The notes: generated by a model from the letters alone, not told the origin. A DNA stretch of 34,202 nt from Fimbriiglobus sp. (GCA_025362195.1 JANYHV010000254.1:1-34202); one strand, 5' to 3'; counted from the stretch's first letter, positions 15,077 to 23,339 are shown. Translations and numbers: made by a program.

Positions 15077-15622
15077 TTACTTCAGCGCGTCGATGTACTT
15101 GAGGACTTCGGCCGGGTGGTCTTTGGGCGACACTTTGCCGTAGATCTTGGCGATCTTGCCCTCCTTGTTAATCACGAAGGTCACGCGCTGCGGGACTTTG
15201 CTCGTGCCGGACTGGATGCCGAGGGCTTTGATGAGGGCCAGGTCGGTGTCGGCGAGCAGGGCGTAGGGGAGCTTGTTCTTGTCGATGAACTCCTGCTGCT
15301 TCACGACCGTGTCCGCGCTCGCGCCGATCATCACGGCGTCCTTCGGCAAGTCCTTGGCCGCGTCGCGGAAGCCGCACGACTCGACGGTGCAGCCGGGGGT
15401 CATCGCCTTGGGGTAGAAGAAGACGACGACGTTCTTGCCCTTGAGGTCGGCGATCGTGACCGTGTCGCCGGCCTTCTTGCCGGGCAACTTCTCGACCTGG
15501 GCCGCCTTCAGCGACACGTCCGGGAAGGCGTCGCCCTCCTTCACCTTCAACTTCGAGTCGTCCGCCGACGCGCCGGCCACGACGAACAGGGATGCCACCA
15601 TTGCGGCGAACAATCGGGTCAT
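15077..15622 (-). CDS. Exported peroxiredoxin (BCP/PrxQ-like)
   Basis: A 181 aa thiol peroxidase that reduces hydrogen and organic peroxides. A signal peptide (MTRLFAAMVASLFVVAGASA) sends it to the periplasm or outer compartment, unlike cytosolic BCP. The AhpC/TSA fold shows VVVFFYPKAMTPGCTVESCG: Cys78 is the peroxidatic cysteine and Cys83 the resolving cysteine in the C-x4-C spacing of the BCP/PrxQ group. VPQRVTFVINKEGKIAKI follows. The ATG at 15622 is chosen because it yields the signal peptide; GGAG lies about 10 bases upstream. The GCGTACAAT motif (15666-15658) gives a short leader of about 30 bases. The cognate thioredoxin-like reductant is not in the window. Confidence 0.93.
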   Translation of the reverse strand: MTRLFAAMVASLFVVAGASADDSKLKVKEGDAFPDVSLKAAQVEKLPGKKAGDTVTIADLKGKNVVVFFYPKAMTPGCTVESCGFRDAAKDLPKDAVMIGASADTVVKQQEFIDKNKLPYALLADTDLALIKALGIQSGTSKVPQRVTFVINKEGKIAKIYGKVSPKDHPAEVLKYIDALK

Positions 15623-15657
15623 GAGAAACACTCCGAGGGGAACGGGAAACCGGGGTG

Positions 15658-15666
15658 ATTGTACGC
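15658..15666 (-). promoter_or_regulatory. GCGTACAAT -10-like motif of the peroxiredoxin gene
   Basis: On the minus strand GCGTACAAT reads from 15666 to 15658, 36 bases before the ATG at 15622. A start near 15651 would leave a leader of about 29 bases. No clear -35 is seen. Confidence 0.4.
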
Positions 15667-15830
15667 GCGGCCGGTCCCGACGCCCGCCCGCGGCCGGGAA
15701 TCGCGTCCTTTTGGGGCGGTTCGGCGGTCCGGGAATTTGCCTAAATGCCCCGGCACGGGGTGCGAATACAATGCGTTCGAGGAAGGAACGCCGGGGGACG
15801 GTCGTTCCGGGCGGCGTGGGAGGGCGGGCG

Positions 15831-17498
15831 ATGCGGTTCACGTACCGGTCTGGTCAGCGAGTCCTGGACGGCTTCACCCTCAAGCGGGGGGTCGGCAAGG
15901 GCGGGTTCGGCGAGGTCTACTTCGCCCTGTCCGACTCGGGCAAGGAAGTCGCGCTCAAACTCCTCGCCGAGCGCGAAGTCGAGATGCGCGGCGTCCTCAA
16001 CTGCCTGAACTTGAAGCACCCCAACCTCGTCCACGTGTACGACGTCCGCGAGGACGAGAACGGCGACACCTGGATCGTCATGGAGTACGTCCTCGGCGAG
16101 TCCCTCGCCCAGGTCGTCCAGCGGCATCGCACCGGCCTGCCCGAGAACCTCGTCCGCGAGTGGTTCGGGGCACTGGCCCGCGCCGTCGCCTACCTGCACG
16201 ACCAGGGCGTCGTCCACCGGGACTTGAAGCCGGCCAACATCTTCATCGAGAACGGCGGCCTCAAGGTCGGCGACTACGGCCTGTGCAAGTCGATGTCGAG
16301 CGGCCAGAAGCAGACCCAGCGGGTCGGCACCGTCCACTACATGGCCCCCGAGATCGGCAGCGGCAAGTACGACAAGGGCATCGACATTTACGCCTGCGGG
16401 GTGATGCTCTTCGAGATGCTCACCGGCAAGCTGCCCTACGACGGCGAGACGGACAACGAGATCTTCGTCAAGCACCTGACGGCCGTCCCGGACGTGGCCG
16501 GGCTGCCGCGCGGGTTCGGGCCGATCGTCCTGCGGGCGCTCGACAAGAACCCGCTCAAGCGGTACGCGTCGATGACCGAGTTCGCCCGCGCCGTCGATGC
16601 GACGGCGCTCGCGGTGGCGTCCCCGGTGGTGCTGCCCGTGAACTTGCCGATGAGCATGAGCACCAGCGGGATCGGCACGAGCACGCTGCCGCCGGCCCCG
16701 CCCGCGACGGCCGTCCGGGACGAGTCGCCGATCATCCTCGACGACGCCCCGAAGGCCGCGCCGCTGGCCGCGCCGATCATGGTCCCCAGTGGCCAACCCC
16801 GGACGCTGCCCCTGCCGCTGGCCCGCCCGACGGCGATCCCCGTGGCGGCGTTCGCCTGGCGCGACCGGCTGTCCGAGTTGACCGGGTCGCTGGCCGCGGC
16901 CCCGCTGCTCGTGCTGCTGCTGCTCGTGCCCTACGGCCTGTTCGCGCAAGTGGCCGACCCGCTCGCGCTGGGCAAGGTCTTTCTGGTGACGACGGCCCTG
17001 GCCTGGACGATGATCCTGGGGTCGGCCGGCCGGTCGTTCCGGAGTGCCGACACCTGGTGGCCGCGGCTGCGGTTCGCCGGGCTGGGCCTGGTCGTCGGCC
17101 TGCTCGCCTTCTGGCTCGACGGCTGGCTCGTGCCGACCGCGAGCGTCGGCAACCCGGTCACCTCGCGCGGCGTCACCTTCTTCGGCCTCGCGTCGGTGGA
17201 CGGCGAGTCGGTGCCGCTGGCCGCGAAGTACCTGCTGTACTTCGCCGGGGTTTTGGGCCTGGGCCGGTGGTGGCGGCTGAGTTCCCGCGACCGCAAGGAA
17301 CGCTTCTCGCTCGTGCCCCTCTTCGCGGCCGGGTTCTGGGGGTACATCCTGAGCTTCCTGTGGCCGACCGGCATGCCGCACGTGGGCGAAGGGGCGGTGC
17401 TGCCGCTGGTGTTCGCCGCCATCGCCGTGCAAGCCGTCAGCCCGTGGATTCCGGCGGTGAACACCGCGTCGAAGAAACTCCGCCTGCACGCCGCCTGA
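15831..17498 (+). CDS. Ser/Thr protein kinase with C-terminal membrane domain
   Basis: A 555 aa eukaryotic-type kinase. The catalytic domain (about 15-280) contains the glycine loop GVGKGGFGEVY, ATP-binding Lys43 (VALKLL), the catalytic loop VVHRDLKPANIF (Asp131), the metal site DYG at 148-150 in place of the usual DFG, and VHYMAPEIGSG. A proline/alanine-rich linker (about 285-350) leads to six hydrophobic helices (about 360-545), for example APLLVLLLLVPYGLF and GAVLPLVFAAIAVQAV. Most bacterial kinases of this class have one membrane helix, so the large membrane half is a planctomycete-style feature. The ATG at 15831 follows GGGAGGG by about 6 bases. The 17542 gene starts 43 bases later and probably shares the transcript. 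TACAAT at 15767-15772 is a possible -10 box. Confidence 0.93.
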   Translation: MRFTYRSGQRVLDGFTLKRGVGKGGFGEVYFALSDSGKEVALKLLAEREVEMRGVLNCLNLKHPNLVHVYDVREDENGDTWIVMEYVLGESLAQVVQRHRTGLPENLVREWFGALARAVAYLHDQGVVHRDLKPANIFIENGGLKVGDYGLCKSMSSGQKQTQRVGTVHYMAPEIGSGKYDKGIDIYACGVMLFEMLTGKLPYDGETDNEIFVKHLTAVPDVAGLPRGFGPIVLRALDKNPLKRYASMTEFARAVDATALAVASPVVLPVNLPMSMSTSGIGTSTLPPAPPATAVRDESPIILDDAPKAAPLAAPIMVPSGQPRTLPLPLARPTAIPVAAFAWRDRLSELTGSLAAAPLLVLLLLVPYGLFAQVADPLALGKVFLVTTALAWTMILGSAGRSFRSADTWWPRLRFAGLGLVVGLLAFWLDGWLVPTASVGNPVTSRGVTFFGLASVDGESVPLAAKYLLYFAGVLGLGRWWRLSSRDRKERFSLVPLFAAGFWGYILSFLWPTGMPHVGEGAVLPLVFAAIAVQAVSPWIPAVNTASKKLRLHAA

Positions 17499-17541
17499 CC
17501 GATTCCGTCAAGAATCTCCCCCGCACACCGAAGAGCTTGCC

Positions 17542-18411
17542 ATGAGCCACACCCAACGCCGCTACGACCGGGACCGGGACCGCCGCCACGCCCGGGAGGA
17601 GCGCGACAGCCAGCGGCGCAGTCGGTACGGCCGCGGCAGTTCGGTGGCCAAGCGGATCGGCTGGGCGGTCGGCACGTGCGGGATCATCGCCCTGGTCATC
17701 TCGATGACCACCGACGGCGGCCCGAAGCGGTCGCCCGCCCCGGACCGGCTCGACGCCATGAGCGCCAAGCGGGTGACCGAGTACGTCGCGGACAACGGCA
17801 TCGTCGGGGCGGCGCTCGCCGCCGAGCGGGCCGTCGCCGCGCGGGACGACCGCCCGCCGCCGCAATTCGTCCACGTGAACGTGACCCCGTCCCGCCCGCG
17901 GCCCGGGACCGACGCCTCGACGATGCGCTTCGCCGGCGTCCGCAGCCGGGACGCGCACCTGACCACCGACGCCGCCACGACCGACGCCGTCGAGCAAGCG
18001 CGGGTGGAGATCGGCAAGCAACTCGACCTGCTCGACCCGCCGGTCGCCCGCCGGCCGAGTTTGGAGACGGTCCGTGCCAAGTACGTCGTCCCGAACAGTG
18101 CCGTCACCGTCCAACCGCCGGACGATCTGAAGGCCGATTGGGCCAAGGCCAAGCTTGAGACCAACCGCGTCTGGGGCCAGGTCGATGTCGAGGTGACGGC
18201 CGAACAGGTCCGCCAACTCCGCGGCGAAGAGCGGACGATGGCCGTCGGCCGGGTCGTCGCCGTCCTCGTCCTCGTGCTGGCCGGCCTGGCCGGGTTCTTC
18301 CGCCTCGACTTGCTCACCAAGGGTCATTTGACCGCCGTGCTGGGCGTCGGCCTGGCCGCCCTCGGCGCGGCCGGCGCGACCGCGGCCGTGTACTTCTACC
18401 GCGCGGGTTAG
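17542..18411 (+). CDS. Membrane protein downstream of the kinase
   Basis: A 289 aa protein of unknown family. The N-terminus is extremely basic (QRRYDRDRDRRHAREERD), followed by a membrane helix (about 38-55, GWAVGTCGIIALVISM), a long hydrophilic middle (about 60-230) and two closing helices (about 238-257 and 263-285). The middle region would lie on one side of the membrane with both ends crossing it. It follows the kinase gene by 43 bases on the same strand, so it could be the kinase's substrate or partner; that is inference from position only. The Arg-rich tail could bind phospholipid or nucleic acid. It ends just before a large inverted repeat. Confidence 0.75.
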   Translation: MSHTQRRYDRDRDRRHAREERDSQRRSRYGRGSSVAKRIGWAVGTCGIIALVISMTTDGGPKRSPAPDRLDAMSAKRVTEYVADNGIVGAALAAERAVAARDDRPPPQFVHVNVTPSRPRPGTDASTMRFAGVRSRDAHLTTDAATTDAVEQARVEIGKQLDLLDPPVARRPSLETVRAKYVVPNSAVTVQPPDDLKADWAKAKLETNRVWGQVDVEVTAEQVRQLRGEERTMAVGRVVAVLVLVLAGLAGFFRLDLLTKGHLTAVLGVGLAALGAAGATAAVYFYRAG

Positions 18412-18430
18412 CCCGACCGGCGAGGACGGT

Positions 18431-18551
18431 CTTGTTAGCCCGACGCGCGAGCGAGGGACGCGCGATGGCGTTCCGGTTGGGGAGACCCGGGCAGCGTCCC
18501 CGCCCCACGACAATCGACGCGCGTCCCTCGCTCGCGCGTCGGGCTAACAAG
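18431..18551. repeat. Inverted-repeat element with 34-bp perfect arms
   Basis: The arms at 18431-18464 and 18518-18551 are exact reverse complements (34 bases each) around a 53-base centre. They begin CTTGTTAGCCCGACGCGCGA on the left. The right arm runs straight into ATTCGCCTGCGGCGGGGCC, whose reverse complement also occurs at 27022-27039 and, with a change, at 32412-32428. The element occupies most of the spacer between the 17542 gene and the sigma factor. The size and symmetry suggest a MITE- or REP-like element; it could also act as a terminator. No open frame is inside. Confidence 0.8.
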
Positions 18552-18614
18552 ATTCGCCTGCGGCGGGGCCTCGCACTACCCTAGCGGGTACAGGTCCCCC
18601 AGGGAGTCGTGCCG

Positions 18615-19265
18615 ATGGTCAACGAGGTCGAGCGGCTGCTGGTCCAGGCGATCAAGGCCGGCGGACCGCCCGGTGAGGCCGCGTACAAGCAACTCGTGGA
18701 CGACTACGAGGGCCGCCTCCGCGCCTACGCCCGCCGCCGCCTGCACGACCCGGCCACCGTGGACGACGTGGTCCAGGAAGTGTTCATCGGCTTCCTCCGC
18801 GGCATCCGCAATTACGACGACGGCAAGTCTTTGCAAACCTGGCTCTTCTCCATCGCCGCGTACAAGGTGACCGACCAACTCCGCCGCATGGGCCGCCGGC
18901 ACGCCCACACCGGCAGCGACCTCGACGACGAGCAACTCGACCGCGAGGCCGACGCCCGCCAGCGGGCCGCGTCGAGCATCGCCCGGTCGCAGGAGCAGAT
19001 CGAACTCGAGTCGGACGCCATCCGGGACGCCCTGCGCGAGCTGATCGCGGACTTCCGCAAGTCGCGCAAGTTCACCCGCGTGCTGGTCCTCGAACTCCTG
19101 TTCGTGAAGGGGATGCCGAACTGGGAGGTCGCCAAGACGCTCGACCTGAGCGAGCAGGACGTGGCCAACTACCGGTTCGCGGCGGTGCGGAAACTGGCCG
19201 GCGCGATGAAGGCCGCCGGCCTGCCGACGGACGTGTTTCCCGAGTTGCAAGAGCCGGAGGAGTGA
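18615..19265 (+). CDS. RNA polymerase sigma factor, ECF-like (sigma-70 family)
   Basis: A 216 aa sigma factor that redirects RNA polymerase. Region 2 is clear at about 25-95: YEGRLRAYARRRLHDPATVD, DVVQEVFIGFLRGIRNY and LQTWLFSIAAYKVTDQLRR. A charged linker follows. Region 4 at about 150-200 is helix-turn-helix-like: FVKGMPNWEVAKTLDLSEQD, then VANYRFAAVRKL. The ATG at 18615 lies eight bases after AGGGAG (18601-18606); the GTG at 18609 is too close to it. No anti-sigma gene is adjacent; the next gene is a methyltransferase on the same strand. The target promoters are unknown. Confidence 0.92.
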   Translation: MVNEVERLLVQAIKAGGPPGEAAYKQLVDDYEGRLRAYARRRLHDPATVDDVVQEVFIGFLRGIRNYDDGKSLQTWLFSIAAYKVTDQLRRMGRRHAHTGSDLDDEQLDREADARQRAASSIARSQEQIELESDAIRDALRELIADFRKSRKFTRVLVLELLFVKGMPNWEVAKTLDLSEQDVANYRFAAVRKLAGAMKAAGLPTDVFPELQEPEE

Positions 19266-19373
19266 TTTCTCGGCGCGCCGCGCGGGCGACGCGGTCTTGA
19301 CCCGCTCCGGCCGGTGGGGTAAAACTCGGGCCTGAGATTCGCACACTTGTCGTTCGCAGAGAGGGGGCCGGCC

Positions 19374-20264
19374 GTGAACGCCGTCCCGCCGCGCCCGTTC
19401 CGCATCTTCCACGGGGAGGACGCCGTGTTGCCCCCGGTCTCGCTCGCCCCGGCCGACGACGCCGACGTCCTCGCGTCCCTCGACCCGCACGCCGTCGCAG
19501 TGCAAGAACTCCTCCGCGCCGCCGGGCCGCCCCCGGCCGGGCGGACCCTGGAGGAGTTCTCCCGGTCGTGGTTCGAGGAACTCGAGCTCAAGCGGTACGC
19601 CCCTCACGGCGACTGGTTGCGCCGCACCCTGGAGTTCACCCGCCACCCGCACGACAGCCTGCTCATGATGGGGCCGGGCGCGGGGACGGACGCCATCCAG
19701 TACCAGCGGCACGGCACGGCCGTGACCATTTGCACGACACCGGACGACTGCCCGGCGCTGATCCGCCGCAACTTCGAGCAGCGCGGCCTGAGTGTCCGCG
19801 TCGGCCGGACCAACCCGGACGGCACGCTGCCCTACGAGCCGGGCCGGTTCGACCTGGCCTACCTGAACTGGCTGTACACCCCGCCGGCGGACGCGGCGGC
19901 GCGGGTCGCCGAGGTGTACCGCGTGCTCAAGCCGGGCGGCAAGGCGTTCGTGCTGGCCCCGTCGAAGTTCGACGCCGGCTTCTGGCAGCGCGTGTTCACC
20001 CCGTGGCGGCCGTGGATGCGCGGCGACGGCGCGCTCAGCCCCGCCCCGCGGTACTCCGGCCGGTCCCTGCGGCGGCTGTTCGAGCCGTTCACCGAACCGG
20101 TCACGGTCAAGCGGCACCTGCGGCGCTCGGAGTTGCCGTACCTGTGGCGGTCGTCGCCGTTGAGCGTCATGCAGCGGGTCATGGGCCGCGTCCTCGTCCT
20201 CAAGGCGTTCAAGCCGATCGCCGCCGCCCTCGCCGCTCCGGCACCTCTCTCGAAAGCGGCCTGA
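19374..20264 (+). CDS. Class I SAM-dependent methyltransferase
   Basis: A 296 aa soluble protein with a Rossmann-type methyltransferase core. Motif I is LLMMGPGAGTDAI. The acidic strand-2 end seems replaced by TICTTPDDC. The motif IV region is PGRFDLAYLNWLYTPPAD, followed by YRVLKPGGKAFVLAPSKFD (motifs V/VI). The C-terminal part (SLRRLFEPFTEPVTVKRHLR) resembles the UbiE/COQ5-like group ending, where the substrate is bound. The substrate is not predictable. The GTG at 19374 has GAGGGGG about 8 bases upstream; a TTG at 19347 would lengthen it by nine residues. It lies 108 bases after the sigma factor gene and may share its transcript. Confidence 0.87.
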   Translation: MNAVPPRPFRIFHGEDAVLPPVSLAPADDADVLASLDPHAVAVQELLRAAGPPPAGRTLEEFSRSWFEELELKRYAPHGDWLRRTLEFTRHPHDSLLMMGPGAGTDAIQYQRHGTAVTICTTPDDCPALIRRNFEQRGLSVRVGRTNPDGTLPYEPGRFDLAYLNWLYTPPADAAARVAEVYRVLKPGGKAFVLAPSKFDAGFWQRVFTPWRPWMRGDGALSPAPRYSGRSLRRLFEPFTEPVTVKRHLRRSELPYLWRSSPLSVMQRVMGRVLVLKAFKPIAAALAAPAPLSKAA

Positions 20265-20268
20265 GGCG

Positions 20269-20364
20269 AATTGCGGAAGTCGGAAGTCGGATTGCGGATT
20301 GAAAACCGTGCCGGGGCCGGCGCGGCGGTTATAATCCCAAATCCGCAATCCGACTTCCGCAATT
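20269..20364. repeat. Inverted-repeat element with AATTGCGGAAGTCGG arms
   Basis: The right arm (20340-20364) is a 25-base sequence whose reverse complement is the left arm (20269-20300), except that the left arm carries an extra direct repeat of AAGTCGG. The centre holds an exact TATAAT (20330-20335), 55 bases before the next start codon at 20390. The element fills the whole spacer between the methyltransferase and YkgJ genes, so it may end one transcript and start the next. Confidence 0.75.
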
Positions 20365-20389
20365 CCACGACGGTCAGGAACGCCCCCCG

Positions 20390-21664
20390 ATGCCGATGCC
20401 GGTCGTGTCGCTGCCCGTGGTCCAACGGTGGGACTGCCACAATTGCGGCGAGTGCTGCCGGAGTTACGCCGTCCGCGTGACGCCGGTCGAGAAGGCGCGG
20501 ATCGAGGCGCAGGGGTGGGAGGCGCGGCCCGACTTCGACGGCCTGCCGGGCGTCGTCCCGGACGACGGCCCGGACCGCTTCCGGCTGAACCAGCGGCCGG
20601 ACGGCTCGTGCGTGTTCCTCGGCGCGGACGACCGCTGCCGCATTCACGCCGAGTTCGGTGCGGCGGCCAAGCCGATGTCGTGCCGCCTGTACCCGTTCGT
20701 GTTGGTCCCCGCCGGCGACCACTGGCGGGTGAGCCTGCGCCTCGCCTGCCCGTCGGCGGTGCGGAACGCCGGCCGGCCGGTCGCCGACCACGCGGCCGAC
20801 CTGCGCGAGTACGCCGGCCTGCTCGAAGCCAGCACCGGGGTGACGCTGACGGCCGGGGCGCAGGCCGTGCCCCCGCCGCCGTTGCAGCCCGCCCACGCCG
20901 TCCCGTGGGCCGACCTGATCCGCTTCGCCCAGTCGCTCGGCAGTCAGGTCGCGGACGCCGCGGTGCCGCTCGACTACCGCCTGCGGCAGGTGCTGGCCGT
21001 GTCCGAGTTGTGCCAGAAGTCGCGGTTCGAGTCGATCTCCGGGGCGCGGCTCAGCGAGTTCCTGGCCGTCGTCACGGCGGCCGTAGCCGAGGACGTGCCG
21101 CGGCACGCCGGCGACGTGCCCCGGCCGAGTTGGCTGGGCCGCACCGTCTTCCGCCAGATGGCCGCCGTGTACGCCCGCAAGGACTCCGGCACCCACGCCG
21201 GCATCGCCGCGCGCGGCCGGGGGACGCGGACCGGCATCGCCTGGCGGTTCGCCGTCGGCCGCGGGGCGGTGCCGCGGCTGCACGGGCTGGTCCCGGCGGC
21301 CGCGACCTTCGAGGCCGCCGAAACTCCGCAACACCTCTCCGCCGAGGGGGACGCCCTGCTGACGCGCTTCTACCGGTTGAAGCTCGAATCGCTGCAATTC
21401 TGCGGGCCGACGAACTTCGGCCGGCCGTTCTGGGCGGGGCTGGACGCCCTGCTCCTGACCTACCCCGTCACCCGCTGGCTGGGCCGGGTCTTCGCGGCCG
21501 GCGGCACCCGCACCCCGGACGACGCCCTCCGGCTGGCCGTGCAGGCAGTGGACGACGGCTTCGGCTTCAACGTACTGTTGGGCAGCCGCCGGCAAGCCTG
21601 GGGAATTCGCACCCTGGCCGAGCGCGGCGAACTGGCAAAACTCATCGCCTGGTACGGCCGGTGA
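20390..21664 (+). CDS. YkgJ-family cysteine-cluster protein (FliB-like)
   Basis: A 424 aa protein with the CxxCGxCC-type metal-binding cluster of the YkgJ/FliB family. The cysteines are C16, C19, C22 and C23 (WDCHNCGECC), then C74, C83 (CRIHAEFG) and C98 (SCRLYPFVL). The family probably binds a zinc ion or an iron-sulfur cluster. FliB members methylate lysines of flagellin, but no flagellar gene is nearby, so the substrate is open. The C-terminal 300 residues are helical with no motif I recognise. The start is the ATG at 20390 (an ATG two codons later is equivalent). The spacer upstream is an inverted-repeat element containing TATAAT. Confidence 0.85.
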   Translation: MPMPVVSLPVVQRWDCHNCGECCRSYAVRVTPVEKARIEAQGWEARPDFDGLPGVVPDDGPDRFRLNQRPDGSCVFLGADDRCRIHAEFGAAAKPMSCRLYPFVLVPAGDHWRVSLRLACPSAVRNAGRPVADHAADLREYAGLLEASTGVTLTAGAQAVPPPPLQPAHAVPWADLIRFAQSLGSQVADAAVPLDYRLRQVLAVSELCQKSRFESISGARLSEFLAVVTAAVAEDVPRHAGDVPRPSWLGRTVFRQMAAVYARKDSGTHAGIAARGRGTRTGIAWRFAVGRGAVPRLHGLVPAAATFEAAETPQHLSAEGDALLTRFYRLKLESLQFCGPTNFGRPFWAGLDALLLTYPVTRWLGRVFAAGGTRTPDDALRLAVQAVDDGFGFNVLLGSRRQAWGIRTLAERGELAKLIAWYGR

Positions 21665-21666
21665 CC

Positions 21667-21675
21667 GCGTACAAT
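21667..21675 (+). promoter_or_regulatory. GCGTACAAT -10-like motif of the Gly/Tyr-rich gene
   Basis: The motif is identical to the nine-base word at 12116-12124. It begins two bases after the YkgJ stop and 61 bases before the ATG at 21728. It would make the downstream gene independently transcribed, with a leader of about 45 bases. Confidence 0.4.
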
Positions 21676-21727
21676 TCACTAGGCTTCCGTTTTCGCACTC
21701 CACCTCCTTTCCCGGAGGGCACCCACC

Positions 21728-23323
21728 ATGCCACGCCCCACGCTGTTCAAGTCCCTGGCCGCGAGCGTCACACTCCTCGCCGCGACCGGCCCGGCCTTCG
21801 CCGCCGGCGCGCACGGCGGGGGGGGCGGGGGACACGCCTCGGGCGGCGGGGGCGGCGGCGGCCACACCTCGGGCGGCGGCGGTGCCCGCTACGGCGGCGG
21901 GGGCGGCGGTGCCCATTATTCCGGCGGCCAGAGCTACGGCGCGTCGAGCGTCGGCCGCAGTGCCCCCAGTATGCCGTCGCACTACTCGGCCCCGACGCAC
22001 GCGGGCACGCCGTCGCACTACTCGGCCCCGACGCACTACTCGCCGAACAACGGGGTGATGCGGTCGGTCAGTCCGCAGGGCGGGGTCGCGCAAGCGGGCG
22101 GGGTCATGCGGTCGGTCGGGCTGGCCCCGAGCCAGCACGTCGCGCCGACCGGCCTGGCCAGCCACCAGCCGTACAACCTGTCGCACAGCGCCCCGCACCT
22201 GACCGCCGCGGGCCAATCGCCCCCGGCCTTCACCGGCAATCGCGCGACCCCGGGCACCAGCCCGGCCTACCGCGCCTACGGCTCGTCGAGCAGCAACCCG
22301 GTCAACGCGTCCGGCCTGACCACGGGGGCCAGTCCGGCGACGAACTTCGGCCTCGCGTCGGGCAACCGCTCGGTCACGAACGTGAACGTGAACGTCGGCA
22401 ACACCAACGGTTTCCGCTACGGCCTGGGCGCGCAAGCTTACGGCGGCGGGGGCTACGTCCGGCCGGTCGGCTACGGCGGCTACCCGTCCCCTTACGGCTA
22501 CGGCGGGTATCGCGGGTACGGCGGGTACTTCTCGCCCTACGGGTTCGGCCTGAGCCTCGGCTTCGGCTCGCCGTTCGGCTACGGCTTCGGCAGCTACGGG
22601 TCGCCGTTCGGCTACGGCAGCTACGGGTACGGTGGCTACAACCGCTACGGGTTCGGCGGCGGGTACGGCGGGTACGGCGGCTTCAACGGGGTCGGCTACG
22701 GCGGCAGTTACGCCGGCGGGTTCGGCGGGTCGGCCCCCGAGTTCGTCGCCCAACCGCCGGTCGCGGTGCTGTCGGACTTCGCGCCGCTCCCGACCCTGCC
22801 CGCGCCGGTCGTCGATCCGTCGGTCATCCCGCCGGCCGCCGAGGACCCGGCCCCCGCGCCGGCCCCGGTCGGGTTCGCCGCGCGGGCCGACCAACTCGTC
22901 CGCGCGGGCAAGTACGAAGACGCCGCCCGCGCCTACCGGCACGCGACCGTGGACGACCCGCAAAACGGCACCCTCGCCGTCCGCGCCTCGCAAGCCCTCA
23001 CGGCCGCGGGCAAGTACGACGAGGCGGCCGGGGCGGCGCAACAAGGCTTCGCCCTGATCGACCCCAAGGACTGGCTGACCGAGGCGAAGAACTCCGCCGC
23101 CGTGTTCGGCAACCCGCAGACGGCGGCGACCGCTTACGACGGCCTACTCAAGGCGTCCGCCGACGCGAAGGCCGGCCCGGGCGTGAAGTTCCTGTCCGGC
23201 ATCGCCGCCGCCGGTCGCGGCGACTACGCCCGCGCGTCCGGCGACTTCGACGCCGTGACCAAACTCGTCCCGCAAGACACGATTGCCGCCCAGTGGAAGA
23301 CCATCGTCGAGGCGAAGAAGTAA
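21728..23323 (+). CDS. Secreted Gly/Tyr-rich protein with C-terminal TPR domain
   Basis: A 531 aa exported protein. The signal peptide is MPRPTLFKSLAASVTLLAAT with cleavage after GPAFA. Residues about 27-75 are runs of glycine with His and Ser. Residues about 78-100 repeat SHYSAPTH. Residues about 244-338 are a YGGY/YGSPFGYG low-complexity block. After a Pro-rich linker, residues about 378-530 are tetratricopeptide-like helices (AARADQLVRAGKYEDAARAY, LTAAGKYDEAAGAAQQGFAL). TPRs bind proteins, and aromatic glycine-rich repeats occur in surface or matrix proteins, so a role at the cell surface is inferred. GGAGGG lies about 10 bases before the ATG. The gene converges with DUF4058, leaving 16 bases between stops. 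Confidence 0.85.
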   Translation: MPRPTLFKSLAASVTLLAATGPAFAAGAHGGGGGGHASGGGGGGGHTSGGGGARYGGGGGGAHYSGGQSYGASSVGRSAPSMPSHYSAPTHAGTPSHYSAPTHYSPNNGVMRSVSPQGGVAQAGGVMRSVGLAPSQHVAPTGLASHQPYNLSHSAPHLTAAGQSPPAFTGNRATPGTSPAYRAYGSSSSNPVNASGLTTGASPATNFGLASGNRSVTNVNVNVGNTNGFRYGLGAQAYGGGGYVRPVGYGGYPSPYGYGGYRGYGGYFSPYGFGLSLGFGSPFGYGFGSYGSPFGYGSYGYGGYNRYGFGGGYGGYGGFNGVGYGGSYAGGFGGSAPEFVAQPPVAVLSDFAPLPTLPAPVVDPSVIPPAAEDPAPAPAPVGFAARADQLVRAGKYEDAARAYRHATVDDPQNGTLAVRASQALTAAGKYDEAAGAAQQGFALIDPKDWLTEAKNSAAVFGNPQTAATAYDGLLKASADAKAGPGVKFLSGIAAAGRGDYARASGDFDAVTKLVPQDTIAAQWKTIVEAKK

Positions 23324-23339
23324 CCCGGCCCGGCCGCCG

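Noticed and set aside
18431-18551. CRISPR-like repeat pair
   Set aside because: The two 34-base copies are inverted, not direct, there are only two, and no cas gene is present.
19859-23044. A 1061-codon minus-strand frame
   Set aside because: It is a shadow of the methyltransferase, YkgJ and Gly/Tyr-rich genes and consists of repetitive RGR/AVA/RRR sequence.
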